Source: Diorhabda sublineata
Taxonomy: Eukaryota; Arthropoda; Insecta; Coleoptera; Chrysomelidae
Assembly (NCBI RefSeq): GCF_026230105.1
Contig: NW_026614232.1
Location: 264,290 to 328,289, forward strand
Direction: 5' to 3'
DNA length: 64,000 nt
A program made the position numbers and the translations under genes. The notes beneath the pieces are model-generated. The model was not told the origin of the DNA. It ran no database searches and saw nothing but the letters and a program-made list of their open reading frames with translations. Shown here piece by piece: positions 48,063 to 60,230 of this stretch (the first letter of the stretch is position 1; each line of letters opens with the position of its first letter).

Positions 48063-49451
48063 TAAGTATAACACATCTACTATATTGACCGAAAATTTTT
48101 TATTTTATTTACTTAAATGGTAACATCGACAAAAAAAAAAAAAAAAAAAAAAACGGTTCTTTTCAGAACCACAATACTACTTTTTTTTATTTATATGATA
48201 TATGATAACAACGAACGAACGACTGACTGACTTTAATTCAATTGATATTCCACTTAACTGAAAATTATGTATATATATATATATATATATATATAAAAAC
48301 TTTCTAACGTCGCTTTTGTTTAAAAAAGTTTCATATACTAATTCACTGTCGGCTAAAGGCAAAAAAAAACCCGACCGTCGGTAAGATAAAACATACAAAG
48401 CGGTTGGTCGGTTGCCGTTGTCAAAGTAGTTTTTGTGGCGTCTTTGAAATTATGTTATAAACACTTTCTTTTTCTTTTCAAATTGGTTTGAAATTTTAAA
48501 TAAAATATGTTCATTTCCTAAAATAATATACTATACAATGTAAAAAAGAATAAAAAATGTCGGATAAAATATTAAATATTGTAATAGACAGACATAGTTG
48601 CGAATAGAGCGAAGTAGCTCGTTCAAAGAAAATTTAATCAGTCAATCAATTTATTGTAATAATTATAATTTGCTACTACCACTCACCCACCATTCGATAT
48701 CTAAAATGAAATATACGCGGGTTCCAATATTGAAATTTGATATTTTTCTTATATTTAGTATGTCGGAACACATTGTTATTGAAAAATACTCATAATAATA
48801 TATTAGTTGGGAACATATAGTAGAAACGTGTCGCGTAAATCAGGGTAGACATGTCACCGTTCAAATGATAATTGCGGTATTATTTCAATTCGTTTTGATA
48901 TTTTTAAATATTGGTCATTATTGTGAATAGACACGTTTCTCTTTACCTTCATTGTATTTTAAGAAGGACTTTTATTTAATTTCGAAATTATATCTAAAGT
49001 GCTAAGCATCGACGGAAATAAATTTTTAACCATTTTTAAGTGGTACTTTTTTTTAATAACAAACGTTGTTAGCAATTATTAAATTATAGTAAAACTTCGG
49101 CGAAAGTTCGAAGTATACCTTAGTTAGTTATTTGTCAATTTTTTTCATTACATTCGATTCGAAAATCTCGAAGAAACCAAGGTTTTTGAGGTTGGTTTGG
49201 TTTATGAGGTTCGTTTTTTAACTTAGTTCTATTCGTTCGTTCAGTCTTCCGTCCGCTTTATTTGAATGACTCCTCTTGTAACTCATTACACGCGAAAAAT
49301 TAAAAGTCTTTTATACTTTTAAGTATATAGAGAGGTGAAATTTTTTAAAACTAAATATAAAAGTACATCCAATATTTTTTTTTTTTTTTTATATCAGTTT
49401 AGTGTAGTTTATCGACGATATAATAACTCTCAAGGTTGTTTGTTAGTAGTT
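48063..49451. other. H2B-H1 spacer with H1 promoter (unit F)
   Basis: Short (TA)n at about 48270-48295; candidate H1 TATAAAA at 49356-49362. Confidence 0.7.
48155..48170 (+). terminator. H2B histone 3' stem-loop (unit F)
   Basis: GGTTCT-TTTC-AGAACC. Confidence 0.95.
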
Positions 49452-50339
49452 ATGGCGGATACAGAAAATCAAACTTCGGTTGTAACCGCAACGTCTGCGT
49501 CTAATTCACCGCAGGTTTCGTCGTCTCCAATAAATAAAAAGGAAAAAAAAGCTAAAAATCCTAGGACCAAACCATCTCATCCACCGACTTCGGAAATGGT
49601 AAACAATGCGATCAAAGGTTTAAAGGAACGCGGAGGCTCATCTTTACAAGCAATTAAAAAGTACATTGCTGCCAATTACAAAGTTGATGCAGAAAAAGTA
49701 GCGCCATTCATCAAAAAATATTTGAAAGCATCTGTAGTATCGGGATCTTTGGTACAAACTAAAGGTAAAGGAGCTTCCGGATCGTTCAAGTTAGCTTCGG
49801 CAACTTCGACTGGTGGTACTTCGGCTAAAACGAATGCTATTGACAAAAAGAAAAAGAAAACAGCCGCTTCTACTCCAGGCGTAACTAAATCCAAAAAAAT
49901 TGTAACAGCTGCAAAAAGAAATGCTATTATTGCAGGAGGAGGAGGAGGAGGAGGAGGAGGAGGAGGAGTGGATAAATCGAAAAGTATTAAGAAATCTAAT
50001 AAAGGCAAAAAAACGACAGGTACAGCAGCGGCTTCTTTAAAAACTTCGACAACAACAACACCAACTACTGATAAGAAAGGCGTTAAAGTTGCCAAAAAAA
50101 CAGATAAAAAATCTTCGGCTAAAGGAGGAGTCGCCGCCGCCGCCGCTACCAATACAGCCAGTGCCGCATCATCCGAAATTAAAACGAAGAATCCTACTAA
50201 AGCAAAAAAATCTAATAAAGGCAGTCCCACGAAAAAGCCGAAAGCACCAAAACCGAAAACTGCGAAAGCAGCTGCTAGCAGTTCCTCTCCTAAAGCAAGA
50301 AAAGCCGCCGCCGCCGCCGCTCCTAAAAAGAAGAAATAA
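49452..50339 (+). CDS. H1: Linker histone H1 (unit F)
   Basis: 295 residues with an intact C-tail and a glycine run of twelve, unlike its frameshifted neighbour in unit E. Stem-loop at 50437. Confidence 0.97.
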   Translation: MADTENQTSVVTATSASNSPQVSSSPINKKEKKAKNPRTKPSHPPTSEMVNNAIKGLKERGGSSLQAIKKYIAANYKVDAEKVAPFIKKYLKASVVSGSLVQTKGKGASGSFKLASATSTGGTSAKTNAIDKKKKKTAASTPGVTKSKKIVTAAKRNAIIAGGGGGGGGGGGVDKSKSIKKSNKGKKTTGTAAASLKTSTTTTPTTDKKGVKVAKKTDKKSSAKGGVAAAAATNTASAASSEIKTKNPTKAKKSNKGSPTKKPKAPKPKTAKAAASSSSPKARKAAAAAAPKKKK

Positions 50340-50436
50340 AAAGAATATTTTTTTTCTGACAGAAAGATAGTACAAGAATCGAGAAGTATTATCGGACTGA
50401 TGATGGGTACGACGACAATCGACAATAATAACAAAT

Positions 50437-50452
50437 GGCCCTTGTCAGGGCC
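50437..50452 (+). terminator. H1 histone 3' stem-loop (unit F)
   Basis: GGCCCT-TGTC-AGGGCC. Confidence 0.93.
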
Positions 50453-50744
50453 ACAATTTTTTCATTTATTTATGAAGAAAATGAAAAACAAATAATGTTT
50501 GTTTTGATGAAACAAGAATTTTTTGAATTTCGGTTCAATAATTGATATGTTATGTTATATATAACATTTTCATCGATCGATGTAATGTAGGTTGTTACCA
50601 CCTTCTAGATTTGTCTCGACCTACCTACGATATAGTAGATCTAATCTGTTTTATAAACTTTCAATTATTATATGTCGATATTGTCTAAAATTTGTTAGTT
50701 AAAAATAATAATTTTCTCTATCTCGTGCGTGCGTGCGTGCGTGC

Positions 50745-50795
<51 letters not shown>

Positions 50796-50918
50796 TGCGT
50801 GCGTCTTCTTTACCCAATCAACAATCACATCCTTCTTTTATATTTCAATGTTTTCAAACGAACATCCTATATTTATATCAAAATATTATACTACTATCAT
50901 AAATGTTAAATTATTTGT

Positions 50919-50934
50919 GGTTCTGAAAAGAACC
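50919..50934 (-). terminator. H3 histone 3' stem-loop (unit F)
   Basis: GGTTCT-TTTC-AGAACC on the minus strand. Confidence 0.95.
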
Positions 50935-51030
50935 GTTTTTACTTACAATATATATATAAAACAAAAAATCTATTATAATCAAATAGATAAAATGTAATTT
51001 TATATAAAAAAAAAAAAAAAAAATTTGTAT

Positions 51031-51658
<628 letters not shown>

Positions 51659-53705
51659 AGTAGGATTCGCTGCTGTTGCTAAGTGTTGACGAGTGAACAA
51701 GTGCGACAGTGAAGTGAGGTGAAAGCGGACTCAGGTGAGATACTGATAAAACTTTCCTTCTTTTTCAGCAGGTAGCTGTGCCTTGACACAGCCTTTTATT
51801 TATAATGCTAAAAAACATTTCTGCATGAAAGAATTGTGTTTATCAACACATATTTGATTGTGCGGAATTATCCGTTTTTTCGAAACAGCCGTACTTATCA
51901 GTACGGCTTAAACTTTTCTTTTAGGTAACTTTAGATACCAAACCAAAATAGGAAAACCGGGACCTAGAGCAACAGGCATGGAGCCTAAAAACTCCAAGAA
52001 TAAGGAGAAAACAACTGAATTATCCAGAATCATAATTCAGCAAAAAGCTGATTATGAAGCGCTGGTTGAGAAGATGGGACAGCAAATTAAATCCCTCGAA
52101 GAGAGAATGAGGAATTATGAACAAACGTTAATTGCTAAAGACAAGCAAATTAAGTCCTTAGAGGACATTATTAAAGAAAACAATGCCGATAACTACAAAT
52201 TGGCAGACACAATTGTAGAATTGAGAGATGAGATAAAAACTCATGAGAAAAAAATACAAGAACGTACACAAATCGAAGACTGCCCTATGGAAGGAGACTT
52301 CACGGAAGTGAAGAACAAAAAAAAAAGAAAAAAAGCAGATAAACAATCCTCAGACGAAGAAGAAGAAAAATCAACGGACAATCAAATCCAAGAAGAATTG
52401 GAGAAAATAAAAAAAGACGAACAAAGGAAACAGACAAAACCGGAGAGAAGGCCACCTCCGATAATTCTAAAATCCCCACTGATGTGGACAGCACTACGCA
52501 AACAGCTAGTGCAAAGAAAAATCGATGCCCAGTGTAAAATGGGAATACACACGGGCAAAATAACGACGGCGACTAAAGACGACTTTAACAAGATGAAGAT
52601 GCTCCTGAGCGAGTATAAGGAAATTGAGTGGTATACATACCTACTCAATGAAGAAAAGGAAAGGAAGCTCGTCATAAAAGGACTTGCTGTTAACACCCCA
52701 GTGTCGGAGGTAGAGGAGGAATTGAAGGAAAATGGACTTAGACCGAAGAAAGTATGGCAGTTGACAAGCCGTACTCAAAGAAATCAGGACAACACACGAA
52801 AACTACTACCTATATACATGGTAGTAATAGAACCGAAAGAAGAACCAACTTATAAGAAGTTGAGATACCTCTGCCACACAAAAATAAGTGTGGTAGAACA
52901 AAAAAGGCACGACGGACCTGTACAATGTTACAGGTGTCAGGGATTCCATCACGGACAAAGCACGTGCAACATGGACGTGCACTGCGTGAGATGCGCGGGA
53001 GCGCATAGAGCGGCGGAATGCACGCTCAGCAAGACGGAAAAACCGAATTGCAAGAACTGCGGAGGAGAACACCCCGCAAACTACAAAGGGTGCCCGAAAC
53101 ACCCGAAAAAGACGGAGAACAACCAAGCAAGGAACACCACGCAAACAGGACGCACTTACGCACAAGTTGCGAAGAAAACAACGAAGACAGAAGAAAAAAC
53201 ACCGGAGCTACTGAGTATGTTGCAAAATATGCAGATACTCATAGCAACACTTATCGCCCAACAAAAATAAACCACAAGAGGACACCCCCCGACACGGTAA
53301 TTCTGCATTTCACAAGGAAATGTAGAGTTATACATCGGGGACAGCTATAGAGAAGGCGAAGGACCACTCGGATTAGATCTTTTCCTATCGGCATGAGGTA
53401 GGAAGAGGTTTACCCGAGGCCGCGAAACACACACACACACGAAGACGTCCAGAACAAGAAGCCAAGAGTGTATAGCCAACAGGCTAATCTCTTTAATAAA
53501 AAGATATGACATCCCAGAATCTCCCATAGACCTAAGGGGAGAGGAGGGATTCTACACGCGAAACTGCGACGTGAGAGAGGATGAGGACCTGTCGGAAGTG
53601 ACAGGGGGTGGTTGGAATGTTCTTCTTCGCACCCACTCGTGGATTTATCCGGGGGTGGATGTCTAGAGGGACGGGCTCGTCTCAAGGGAAATGTGTGTGT
53701 GTGTG
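51659..53705 (+). mobile_element. Family P ORF1-only element at the H4 start site (F/G)
   Basis: 2.05 kb, flanked by an 11-bp duplication TTAGGTCAGTA (51648-51658 and 53706-53716) that contains the predicted H4 start. Body nearly identical to the H2B-site copy at 20296, with a different first 20 or so bases. This shows the same family uses two unlike targets. (TG)n tail; in sense with H4. Confidence 0.93.
51978..53270 (+). CDS. Family P ORF1, 430-aa subtype, intact
   Basis: Same zinc-knuckle and C-terminal parts as the 423-aa ORF1 at 10738 (nearly identical from IEDCPMEGDF onward), but the coiled coil at about residues 30-98 is a different sequence of seven more residues. The 3' UTR begins directly after the stop; no ORF2. 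Confidence 0.9.
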   Translation: MEPKNSKNKEKTTELSRIIIQQKADYEALVEKMGQQIKSLEERMRNYEQTLIAKDKQIKSLEDIIKENNADNYKLADTIVELRDEIKTHEKKIQERTQIEDCPMEGDFTEVKNKKKRKKADKQSSDEEEEKSTDNQIQEELEKIKKDEQRKQTKPERRPPPIILKSPLMWTALRKQLVQRKIDAQCKMGIHTGKITTATKDDFNKMKMLLSEYKEIEWYTYLLNEEKERKLVIKGLAVNTPVSEVEEELKENGLRPKKVWQLTSRTQRNQDNTRKLLPIYMVVIEPKEEPTYKKLRYLCHTKISVVEQKRHDGPVQCYRCQGFHHGQSTCNMDVHCVRCAGAHRAAECTLSKTEKPNCKNCGGEHPANYKGCPKHPKKTENNQARNTTQTGRTYAQVAKKTTKTEEKTPELLSMLQNMQILIATLIAQQK

Positions 53706-53716
53706 TTAGGTCAGTA

Positions 53717-54099
<383 letters not shown>

Positions 54100-54189
54100 T
54101 TTTCATTTTTCATATTTGAAGTAGAAGAATATGTCCTCCATCGCATTCTTCCCATAGCATATGTATATATACAAAAAAAAAAAAAAAAC

Positions 54190-54205
54190 GGTTCTTTTCA
54201 GAACC
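54190..54205 (+). terminator. H4 histone 3' stem-loop (unit G)
   Basis: GGTTCT-TTTC-AGAACC. Confidence 0.95.
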
Positions 54206-54605
54206 ACAACATATTTTGCTTGAATATGAAAATAAAAAAAAAATAAATAACTTACACATTAGTTTGTTCTCTTATATATAAGAACAACCTCGCATTTATT
54301 GATACGCACATACATATACACTACATACATACATATAGATAAGAACATAAGCGAGTAGAGGAACTTTTATTTATCTTCATCTCATTATTTGCAATTTTTA
54401 TTTCTAGTACGAACGTTATTATTAACGATGCTGAAAATAATCACATTAACCAACCACAATTCCAGTTATTATTACAGATGATAAGTTTTCTTATATATCA
54501 GGACATTTATTTATTTTTTTTTTATCTAACAGTACGTTACACGAGAATCTCTTCTATCTCAACCAAAGAAAATAGAGAAATCAACGAATCAATAAATCTA
54601 TCTAG

Positions 54606-54645
<40 letters not shown>

Positions 54646-54700
54646 TAACTATATTATAATCTCTTTTTTTATATATATATATAAAAATAAAAAAAATTGT

Positions 54701-54716
54701 GGCCCTTAAAAGGGCC
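54701..54716 (-). terminator. H2A histone 3' stem-loop (unit G)
   Basis: GGCCCT-TTTA-AGGGCC on the minus strand. Confidence 0.9.
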
Positions 54717-54772
54717 GGTTTATGCATATGTATTTCGATAAAATAAAGAAAAATAATATAATTAATAAAGAA

Positions 54773-55147
54773 TTAAGCTTTCTTTTCTGTCTTTTTCGGT
54801 AAAAGTACAGCTTGAATGTTAGGAAGAACACCACCTTGTGCGATGGTTACTCCAGACAACAATTTATTCAATTCTTCATCGTTTCTAATGGCTAATTGTA
54901 AATGCCTTGGAATTATACGGGTCTTTTTGTTATCTCTAGCAGCATTTCCTGCTAATTCGAGTACTTCGGCTGCCAAATATTCCATAACAGCTGCCAAATA
55001 TACTGGAGCTCCGGCACCGACTCGTTCTGCATAATTGCCTTTTCTCAACAAACGATGTATACGTCCTACAGGAAATTGTAATCCAGCTCGGTTTGAGCGA
55101 GACTTTGCCTTTCCCTTTACTTTACCACCTTTACCACGTCCAGACAT
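54773..55147 (-). CDS. H2A: Histone H2A (unit G)
   Basis: 124 residues, identical to unit B. It is the last histone gene of unit G; H2B, H1 and H3 are absent downstream. Confidence 0.99.
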   Translation of the reverse strand: MSGRGKGGKVKGKAKSRSNRAGLQFPVGRIHRLLRKGNYAERVGAGAPVYLAAVMEYLAAEVLELAGNAARDNKKTRIIPRHLQLAIRNDEELNKLLSGVTIAQGGVLPNIQAVLLPKKTEKKA

Positions 55148-55392
55148 TTTTTTTTATATATATTTTTCTTTTTCAAAAAAAAAAAAAAATAGAACTGTGT
55201 CAATTGAAAACTATGAAGCGCAACCGATGCGACGAAACTAACTGTTAAACAAAAAATTTACACTCGACCTATCTATTTATATTAACATGCCCTACCAATG
55301 AAATTATAGCAAATGCGCAAACGTAGAAGGGCGGAGCCTATTAGAATTACGTACGTTGATATAAAAGAGATGGACATAAGTGCTGTTAACTG
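55148..55392. promoter_or_regulatory. H2A promoter and orphan H2B TATA (unit G)
   Basis: H2B TATA at 55360-55366, then CTGTTAACTG at 55383-55392 (23 bases from the first T). There is no H2B gene beyond; this promoter faces a complete retroelement and then H4 of unit H. Confidence 0.85.
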
Positions 55393-55737
55393 GGTGATTC
55401 AGTAGGCGTGTTAACTGCAGTGGGGCTGGTTACGGTCCTGTTGAGTTTACGGTGAGTGAACATCTGTGACTGTGCAGTGAAACGAAAGCGGACGCGGGTA
55501 AGACCCAAATAAAACTTTTATTGCAGGTTGTGTCAGTCAGGCACATTTATTTTATAAGCTTTAAGATTTTCTTCGCATGAGGAAAGTCTTATAATAAAGC
55601 ATTTTATTGCGCGGAGAATTCCGCTATTTAAAGCTTCCGTACACTAGTACGGACAAATATTTAACTTTTAAATTCCAGGAAATCTTAGGAAATTTAAAAA
55701 AAAAAAAAAAAAGAACTACTAAGAAGAGAGTACAGGC

Positions 55738-57078
55738 ATGGAGCCTGAAATCCACAAAGGTAGGGAAAAACCCTACGATAGGGGAACATCAAGAGAAAGG
55801 AAAATTCATGAAGCCTTAAAAGAAGAACTGACGGTAACGAAAAAAGAAAATCAGGAGCTGAAAAGAGCAGTTGAAGTTTATATTGCAAAAATGGAAAACA
55901 TGAAGGATACAATAAAAGAACTACAAGACCAAGTGAAAATACTCATGGAACAAAACGAAAACAAACAACCAAAAAGACAACCACAAGCGGAAAATAGAAT
56001 GTGGGAGAGGAAATGTGAGAGCCCGACAATAGCAATGGAGGACTCAAACAGCGAAGACAGCCCAATGGAAGAGGAGGATTTCACGCAAGTGAAAAATAAA
56101 AGAAAACGTAAGAATGCGAAAAGCAAACCTACGACAGAAAATAAAAACGACAACGAAGAAAATGGAAAGCAAATAGAGGAAGAACTAAAAAAAATAAAGA
56201 GAAGCGAAGAGGAAAAACAAAAAAAACCGGAGAGGAGGCCACCTCCAATTATATTGAAATCCCCACTGATGTGGACTGTTATCAGGAAACAACTGATACA
56301 GAGAAGCATTAACGCCCAATGCAAAATGGGCAGCCACACCGGAAAGATCACCACGCAATCAGTGGATGATTTCAATAAAATGAAGATGCTCCTGAGCGAG
56401 CACAAAGAAATAGAGTGGTACACGTACGCACTCAAAGAGGAAAAAGAAAGAAAGCTAGTGATTAAAGGACTAGCAGTCAACACCCCAGCACCGGAAGTAG
56501 AAACCGAGCTGAGGGAAATAGGATTAAAACCGAAAAAAGTATGGCAATTGACTAGCTATACGCAAAAAAATCAAGATAACACCAGGAAATTACTACCAAT
56601 ATACATGGTAGTTATCGAGCCTGCAGAAGAGCAGGCATACAAAAATCTGAGATATCTCTGCCACACGAAAATAAGTGTGGTAGAACAGAAAAAACACGAC
56701 GGACCTGTACAATGCTACAGGTGCCAAGGATTCCATCATGGACAGAGCACGTGCAACATGGACGTGCGCTGTGTAAGATGCGCAGGAGAACACAGGGCCG
56801 CGGACTGCACCCTGAGCAAGACCGAGAAGCCGAAATGCAGAAACTGCGCAGGTGACCACCCAGCCAACTACAGGGGGTGTCCGAAAAATCCCAAAAAAGA
56901 GGAAACAAAAAAACCAACAATAAAAACCACGATCCCAGGAGTCAGCTACGCCCAAACGGCCAAGAAAACGCCGACAGCCTCAATTCCTCAAAAACAACAA
57001 GGAACGGGCGAGATATTGAGTATGCTGCAAAATATGCAGGCACTCATAGCGACATTAATAGCCCAACAAGTCAAATAA
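55738..57078 (+). CDS. Family P ORF1 of the complete element (Gag-like)
   Basis: 446 residues. N-terminal coiled coil (about 20-85), an acidic stretch, a KRKRK patch, the conserved KKPERRPPPIILKSPLMWT segment, an RNA-binding/PRE_C2HC-like region, then three zinc knuckles (CYRCQGFHHGQSTC, CVRCAGEHRAADC and CRNCAGDHPANYRGC). Mostly conserved with the shorter ORF1s downstream of the coiled coil. Its stop codon is separated from the ORF2 ATG by a single base. Confidence 0.92.
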   Translation: MEPEIHKGREKPYDRGTSRERKIHEALKEELTVTKKENQELKRAVEVYIAKMENMKDTIKELQDQVKILMEQNENKQPKRQPQAENRMWERKCESPTIAMEDSNSEDSPMEEEDFTQVKNKRKRKNAKSKPTTENKNDNEENGKQIEEELKKIKRSEEEKQKKPERRPPPIILKSPLMWTVIRKQLIQRSINAQCKMGSHTGKITTQSVDDFNKMKMLLSEHKEIEWYTYALKEEKERKLVIKGLAVNTPAPEVETELREIGLKPKKVWQLTSYTQKNQDNTRKLLPIYMVVIEPAEEQAYKNLRYLCHTKISVVEQKKHDGPVQCYRCQGFHHGQSTCNMDVRCVRCAGEHRAADCTLSKTEKPKCRNCAGDHPANYRGCPKNPKKEETKKPTIKTTIPGVSYAQTAKKTPTASIPQKQQGTGEILSMLQNMQALIATLIAQQVK

Positions 57079-57079
57079 A

Positions 57080-59767
57080 ATGACAAACAACCTTCCTAGT
57101 CAAATAAAGATCGGCTCGTGGAACACAGGAGGACTACGAACAAACCAAAACACCATGGGAGTGATCTTGGAGGAAGAAGATTACGATATCTTCGCTCTAC
57201 AAGAAACAAAATTGCCAGGTGACACACACAGATTCACCTGGCCAGGCTACAACGTTTATAGAGACGATATAAACGGACGCTCCGGAGGCACAGCGATCTT
57301 AGTAAAAAAAGAGTTGTGCCAACACCGAATAAACTCACCGGACGGACTACTTAGCATGGAGGCAACAATAGTAGTCATTAAAACATCATACGGCGATATT
57401 AGAATAATATCAGCATACGTAAGGCCTGAGACTACAATACACGAGGAAGACGTGCTAGCAGTACTCCCAGATGGTAAAAAAGGCATAATCATAGGAGATC
57501 TGAATGCCAAGTCCCCTGCGTGGTACAGCACAAGAAGAAACAGACAAGGAAGAAACTTGGAGAAGATCATAGAAGATCACCCATCCTATCAAGCGATAGG
57601 ACCAGTAAGACCGACACACTACCCACCAAATGGAGGAAGGCCCGAGGTTATAGACATCGCCGTGTTGAGAGACATGACGATGCCTGTAGAAATCCGGACC
57701 ATAGACGGCGGCGACGCTCATTCACCAATCGTCGTCACCATCGGTAGCGGCAACAGACAAGCAGGAAGAACCGTGAGAAAAACCAACTGGGAGAAATTCA
57801 GAAGGCTAACAGGACAGCTGTTAGGACCAATCACGGAAATAAAAAGCAAGGAGATGCTAGAAGAACAGGTCTGTTTCTTCGAAGAAGCACTATCAGAAGC
57901 GATAGAACGAAGTACCACAATGACCGTACCAGACAAATACGGCAGATTCAAAAATATAAGCGACGATCTGAGAAATCTGATTAGGGAGAAAAACCGAATA
58001 GCTAGAAGAGCCCAAAGAACGCAAAATCCAGAAGAAAGGAGGAGAGTGAGGGAAATGAAACAGGAAATTCAAGAACAGCTCCAGGAGCACAGAAGCGAGG
58101 AATGGAACAGAAGGATAAACGAACTAGATCCGCAAAAACCCGGATTATGGAACATATCTAAAGTCTTAAGAGAAGAAAGAAAACCAATGCCCCCAATACA
58201 CGGAAGCAACGGGATGGCGTATACAGACAAAGAGAAAGCAGAAGAGCTGAAAAACACGATGGAACTTCAGTTTACACTGAACGAACATCCCGACGAAGAT
58301 ATGGACCTCTCAGACATGATAGAAGAAAACATCAATAAATACCTAGAAGAAGAGGACGATCAAGAAACCCTAGGATTCGCAACACCGATGGAAGTGAAAG
58401 AACTACTCAGGTTCGCATCAGCAAGGAAGGCTCCGGGAATAGACGGAATCACGAACAGAGCGCTGAAAAACATGCCAAAAAAAGGTATGGCATACCTTTC
58501 GAACATAATAAGTGGCATGTTGAAGACAAAACACTTTCCATCGAGATGGAAACAAGCAGACATTATCATGCTGAGAAAACCCGGGAAGGACCCCACTTTC
58601 CCCCAAAACTACAGACCGATAAGTTTGCTACCTGCCATGAGTAAAATCGCAGAGAGAGTGATACTGAGGATTCTGAACGAACAAACAAAGACATTAAATA
58701 CAATACCAGAGGAACAATTCGGCTTCAGGAAAAACCACAGCACCGAACAACAAATCTTGAGACTAGTAGAATATACTACTCAAGGTTTCAACCAGAAAGA
58801 ATCCACAGGGGTAATCTTCCTAGACGTAAGCAAAGCCTTCGACCGAGTATGGCACGAGGGCTTGCTTTACAAGATGAAAGAGGCAGGATACACAAAACCG
58901 CTCATAAAACTCCTGAGCACGTACCTCAAAGACAGGAAGTTTCAGGTGAAGGTCGCGAACGAAAAATCGGAGGTCGGAGAGCAGCAGGCGGGAGTACCGC
59001 AAGGAGCGGTACTATCACCAATGCTGTATAACATATACACAGCAGACATCCCGAAAACGGAGAACACCTTGACAGCGCTATATGCGGACGACACTGCAAT
59101 AGCAACGAGATGCGTTAAGGTGAAAAACATCACGAAAAGACTCCAAAACGCTGCAAAAGAGATTGACGAATGGTGCAAAACATGGAAAATACAAGTCAAC
59201 TGCGAGAAAAGCCAAGCAGTTCTCTTTAAGAAAAAAAGAAGCCACCAACCCGACCGGAAAATAAAAATTAACAACGAAGAAATCCAGTGGACAAAAAAGG
59301 CCAAATACCTAGGCGTAACGCTAGACCAAAGTCTCACTTTCAACGAACACGTGAAAAACACTGTCGACAAAGTGAGACAAGCGAGAGCAAGACTATGCGG
59401 ATTAATCGGTAGAAAAAGCAAGTTAAAGACGGAAACAAAGCTCAGATTTATCAGGAGTATAATAATACCGATTATTACGTACGCCTCTGTTGCCTGGGGA
59501 CATACTTGCAAAACGAACAGAAAGAAATTACAGGCTCAACAAAACATAACGCTGAGACAAGCACTAAATGTTCACTGGACAACAAGTAGCGAGGAAATAT
59601 ACGGAGAAACGAGACCCGAAAAAGTATTAGACATCATGGACCAAAGGGCAATAAAGCTATTCGAGGAATTGGCAACACACCCCAACGAAGAACTAAGGGA
59701 AATCATAAAATACACCAAAGAAGACTACAAGAAACACAAGAGGCCCAGAAAACAACTGGAAGGATAG
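57080..59767 (+). CDS. Family P ORF2: APE endonuclease / reverse transcriptase
   Basis: 895 residues, intact. N-terminal APE-type endonuclease (about 8-225) with Asn15 in WNTGG, Glu42 in QET, IIGDLNA (Asp140, Asn142) and the GGDAHSPI motif (Asp212, His214). Reverse transcriptase (about 440-720) with PGIDGI, FLDVSKAFD (Asp582), GVPQG (638-642) and YADD (668-671). The C-terminal part has Lys/Arg-rich stretches; I see no RNase H domain. This arrangement fits the Jockey clade. It would nick the target and prime reverse transcription, and could supply ORF1-only copies in trans. Its ATG follows the ORF1 stop as TAA-A-ATG, suggesting coupled translation. Confidence 0.95.
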   Translation: MTNNLPSQIKIGSWNTGGLRTNQNTMGVILEEEDYDIFALQETKLPGDTHRFTWPGYNVYRDDINGRSGGTAILVKKELCQHRINSPDGLLSMEATIVVIKTSYGDIRIISAYVRPETTIHEEDVLAVLPDGKKGIIIGDLNAKSPAWYSTRRNRQGRNLEKIIEDHPSYQAIGPVRPTHYPPNGGRPEVIDIAVLRDMTMPVEIRTIDGGDAHSPIVVTIGSGNRQAGRTVRKTNWEKFRRLTGQLLGPITEIKSKEMLEEQVCFFEEALSEAIERSTTMTVPDKYGRFKNISDDLRNLIREKNRIARRAQRTQNPEERRRVREMKQEIQEQLQEHRSEEWNRRINELDPQKPGLWNISKVLREERKPMPPIHGSNGMAYTDKEKAEELKNTMELQFTLNEHPDEDMDLSDMIEENINKYLEEEDDQETLGFATPMEVKELLRFASARKAPGIDGITNRALKNMPKKGMAYLSNIISGMLKTKHFPSRWKQADIIMLRKPGKDPTFPQNYRPISLLPAMSKIAERVILRILNEQTKTLNTIPEEQFGFRKNHSTEQQILRLVEYTTQGFNQKESTGVIFLDVSKAFDRVWHEGLLYKMKEAGYTKPLIKLLSTYLKDRKFQVKVANEKSEVGEQQAGVPQGAVLSPMLYNIYTADIPKTENTLTALYADDTAIATRCVKVKNITKRLQNAAKEIDEWCKTWKIQVNCEKSQAVLFKKKRSHQPDRKIKINNEEIQWTKKAKYLGVTLDQSLTFNEHVKNTVDKVRQARARLCGLIGRKSKLKTETKLRFIRSIIIPIITYASVAWGHTCKTNRKKLQAQQNITLRQALNVHWTTSSEEIYGETRPEKVLDIMDQRAIKLFEELATHPNEELREIIKYTKEDYKKHKRPRKQLEG

Positions 59768-60230
59768 AGGTTTTCAGAGACAACCCACAAGAGGACACCC
59801 CCCGACACGGTAACTCCGCATTTCATAAGCGAGTGTAGAGTTATACATCGGGGACAGCTATAGAGAAGGCGAAGGACCACTCGGATTAGATCTTTCCGAC
59901 CGGTTGTAGGTCGGAAAAGGTTTACCCGAGGCCGCGAAACACACACACACACATTATGACGTCCAGACTATGAAGCCAAGAGAGTATGGCCAACAGGCTA
60001 ATCTCTTAACAAAAAAAGATAGACATCCCGGAATCTCCCATAGAACTAAGGGGAGAGGAAGGATTCTACGCGCGAAACTGCGACGCGAAAGAGGATGAGG
60101 ACCTGTCGGAATTGACAGGGGGTGGTTGGAATGTTCTTCTTCGCACCCACTCGTGGATTCATCCGGGGGTGGATGCTTAGAGGGACGGGATTTCTCACGC
60201 GCAAGTGTGTGTGTGTGTCTTAGGTCAGTA

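Larger units (their letters stand above)
50340..51030. other. H1-H3 spacer (unit F)
   Basis: Facing stem-loops; GT/GTGC microsatellite at about 50725-50804. Confidence 0.8.
54100..54772. other. H4-H2A spacer (unit G)
   Basis: Shortest (TA)n of this class, about 54608-54641; no gene seen. Confidence 0.8.
55393..60219 (+). mobile_element. Complete family P non-LTR retrotransposon with ORF1 and ORF2
   Basis: 4.83 kb: 5' leader of about 345 bases with hairpins, ORF1 (446 aa), ORF2 (895 aa), 3' UTR with internal (AC)n, and a (TG)n tail. The flanks do not match: the H2B-site sequence CTGTTAACTG is on the left and the H4-site sequence TTAGGTCAGTA (60220-60230) on the right. The 3' UTR is homologous to that of the ORF1-only copies but diverged, and ORF1 differs at many positions, so this is a related subfamily rather than the direct parent. 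Confidence 0.92.

Noticed and set aside
59000..59767. RNase H domain at the end of ORF2
   Set aside because: No DEDD-type motif pattern or suitable length after the reverse transcriptase; the C-terminus is Lys/Arg-rich.
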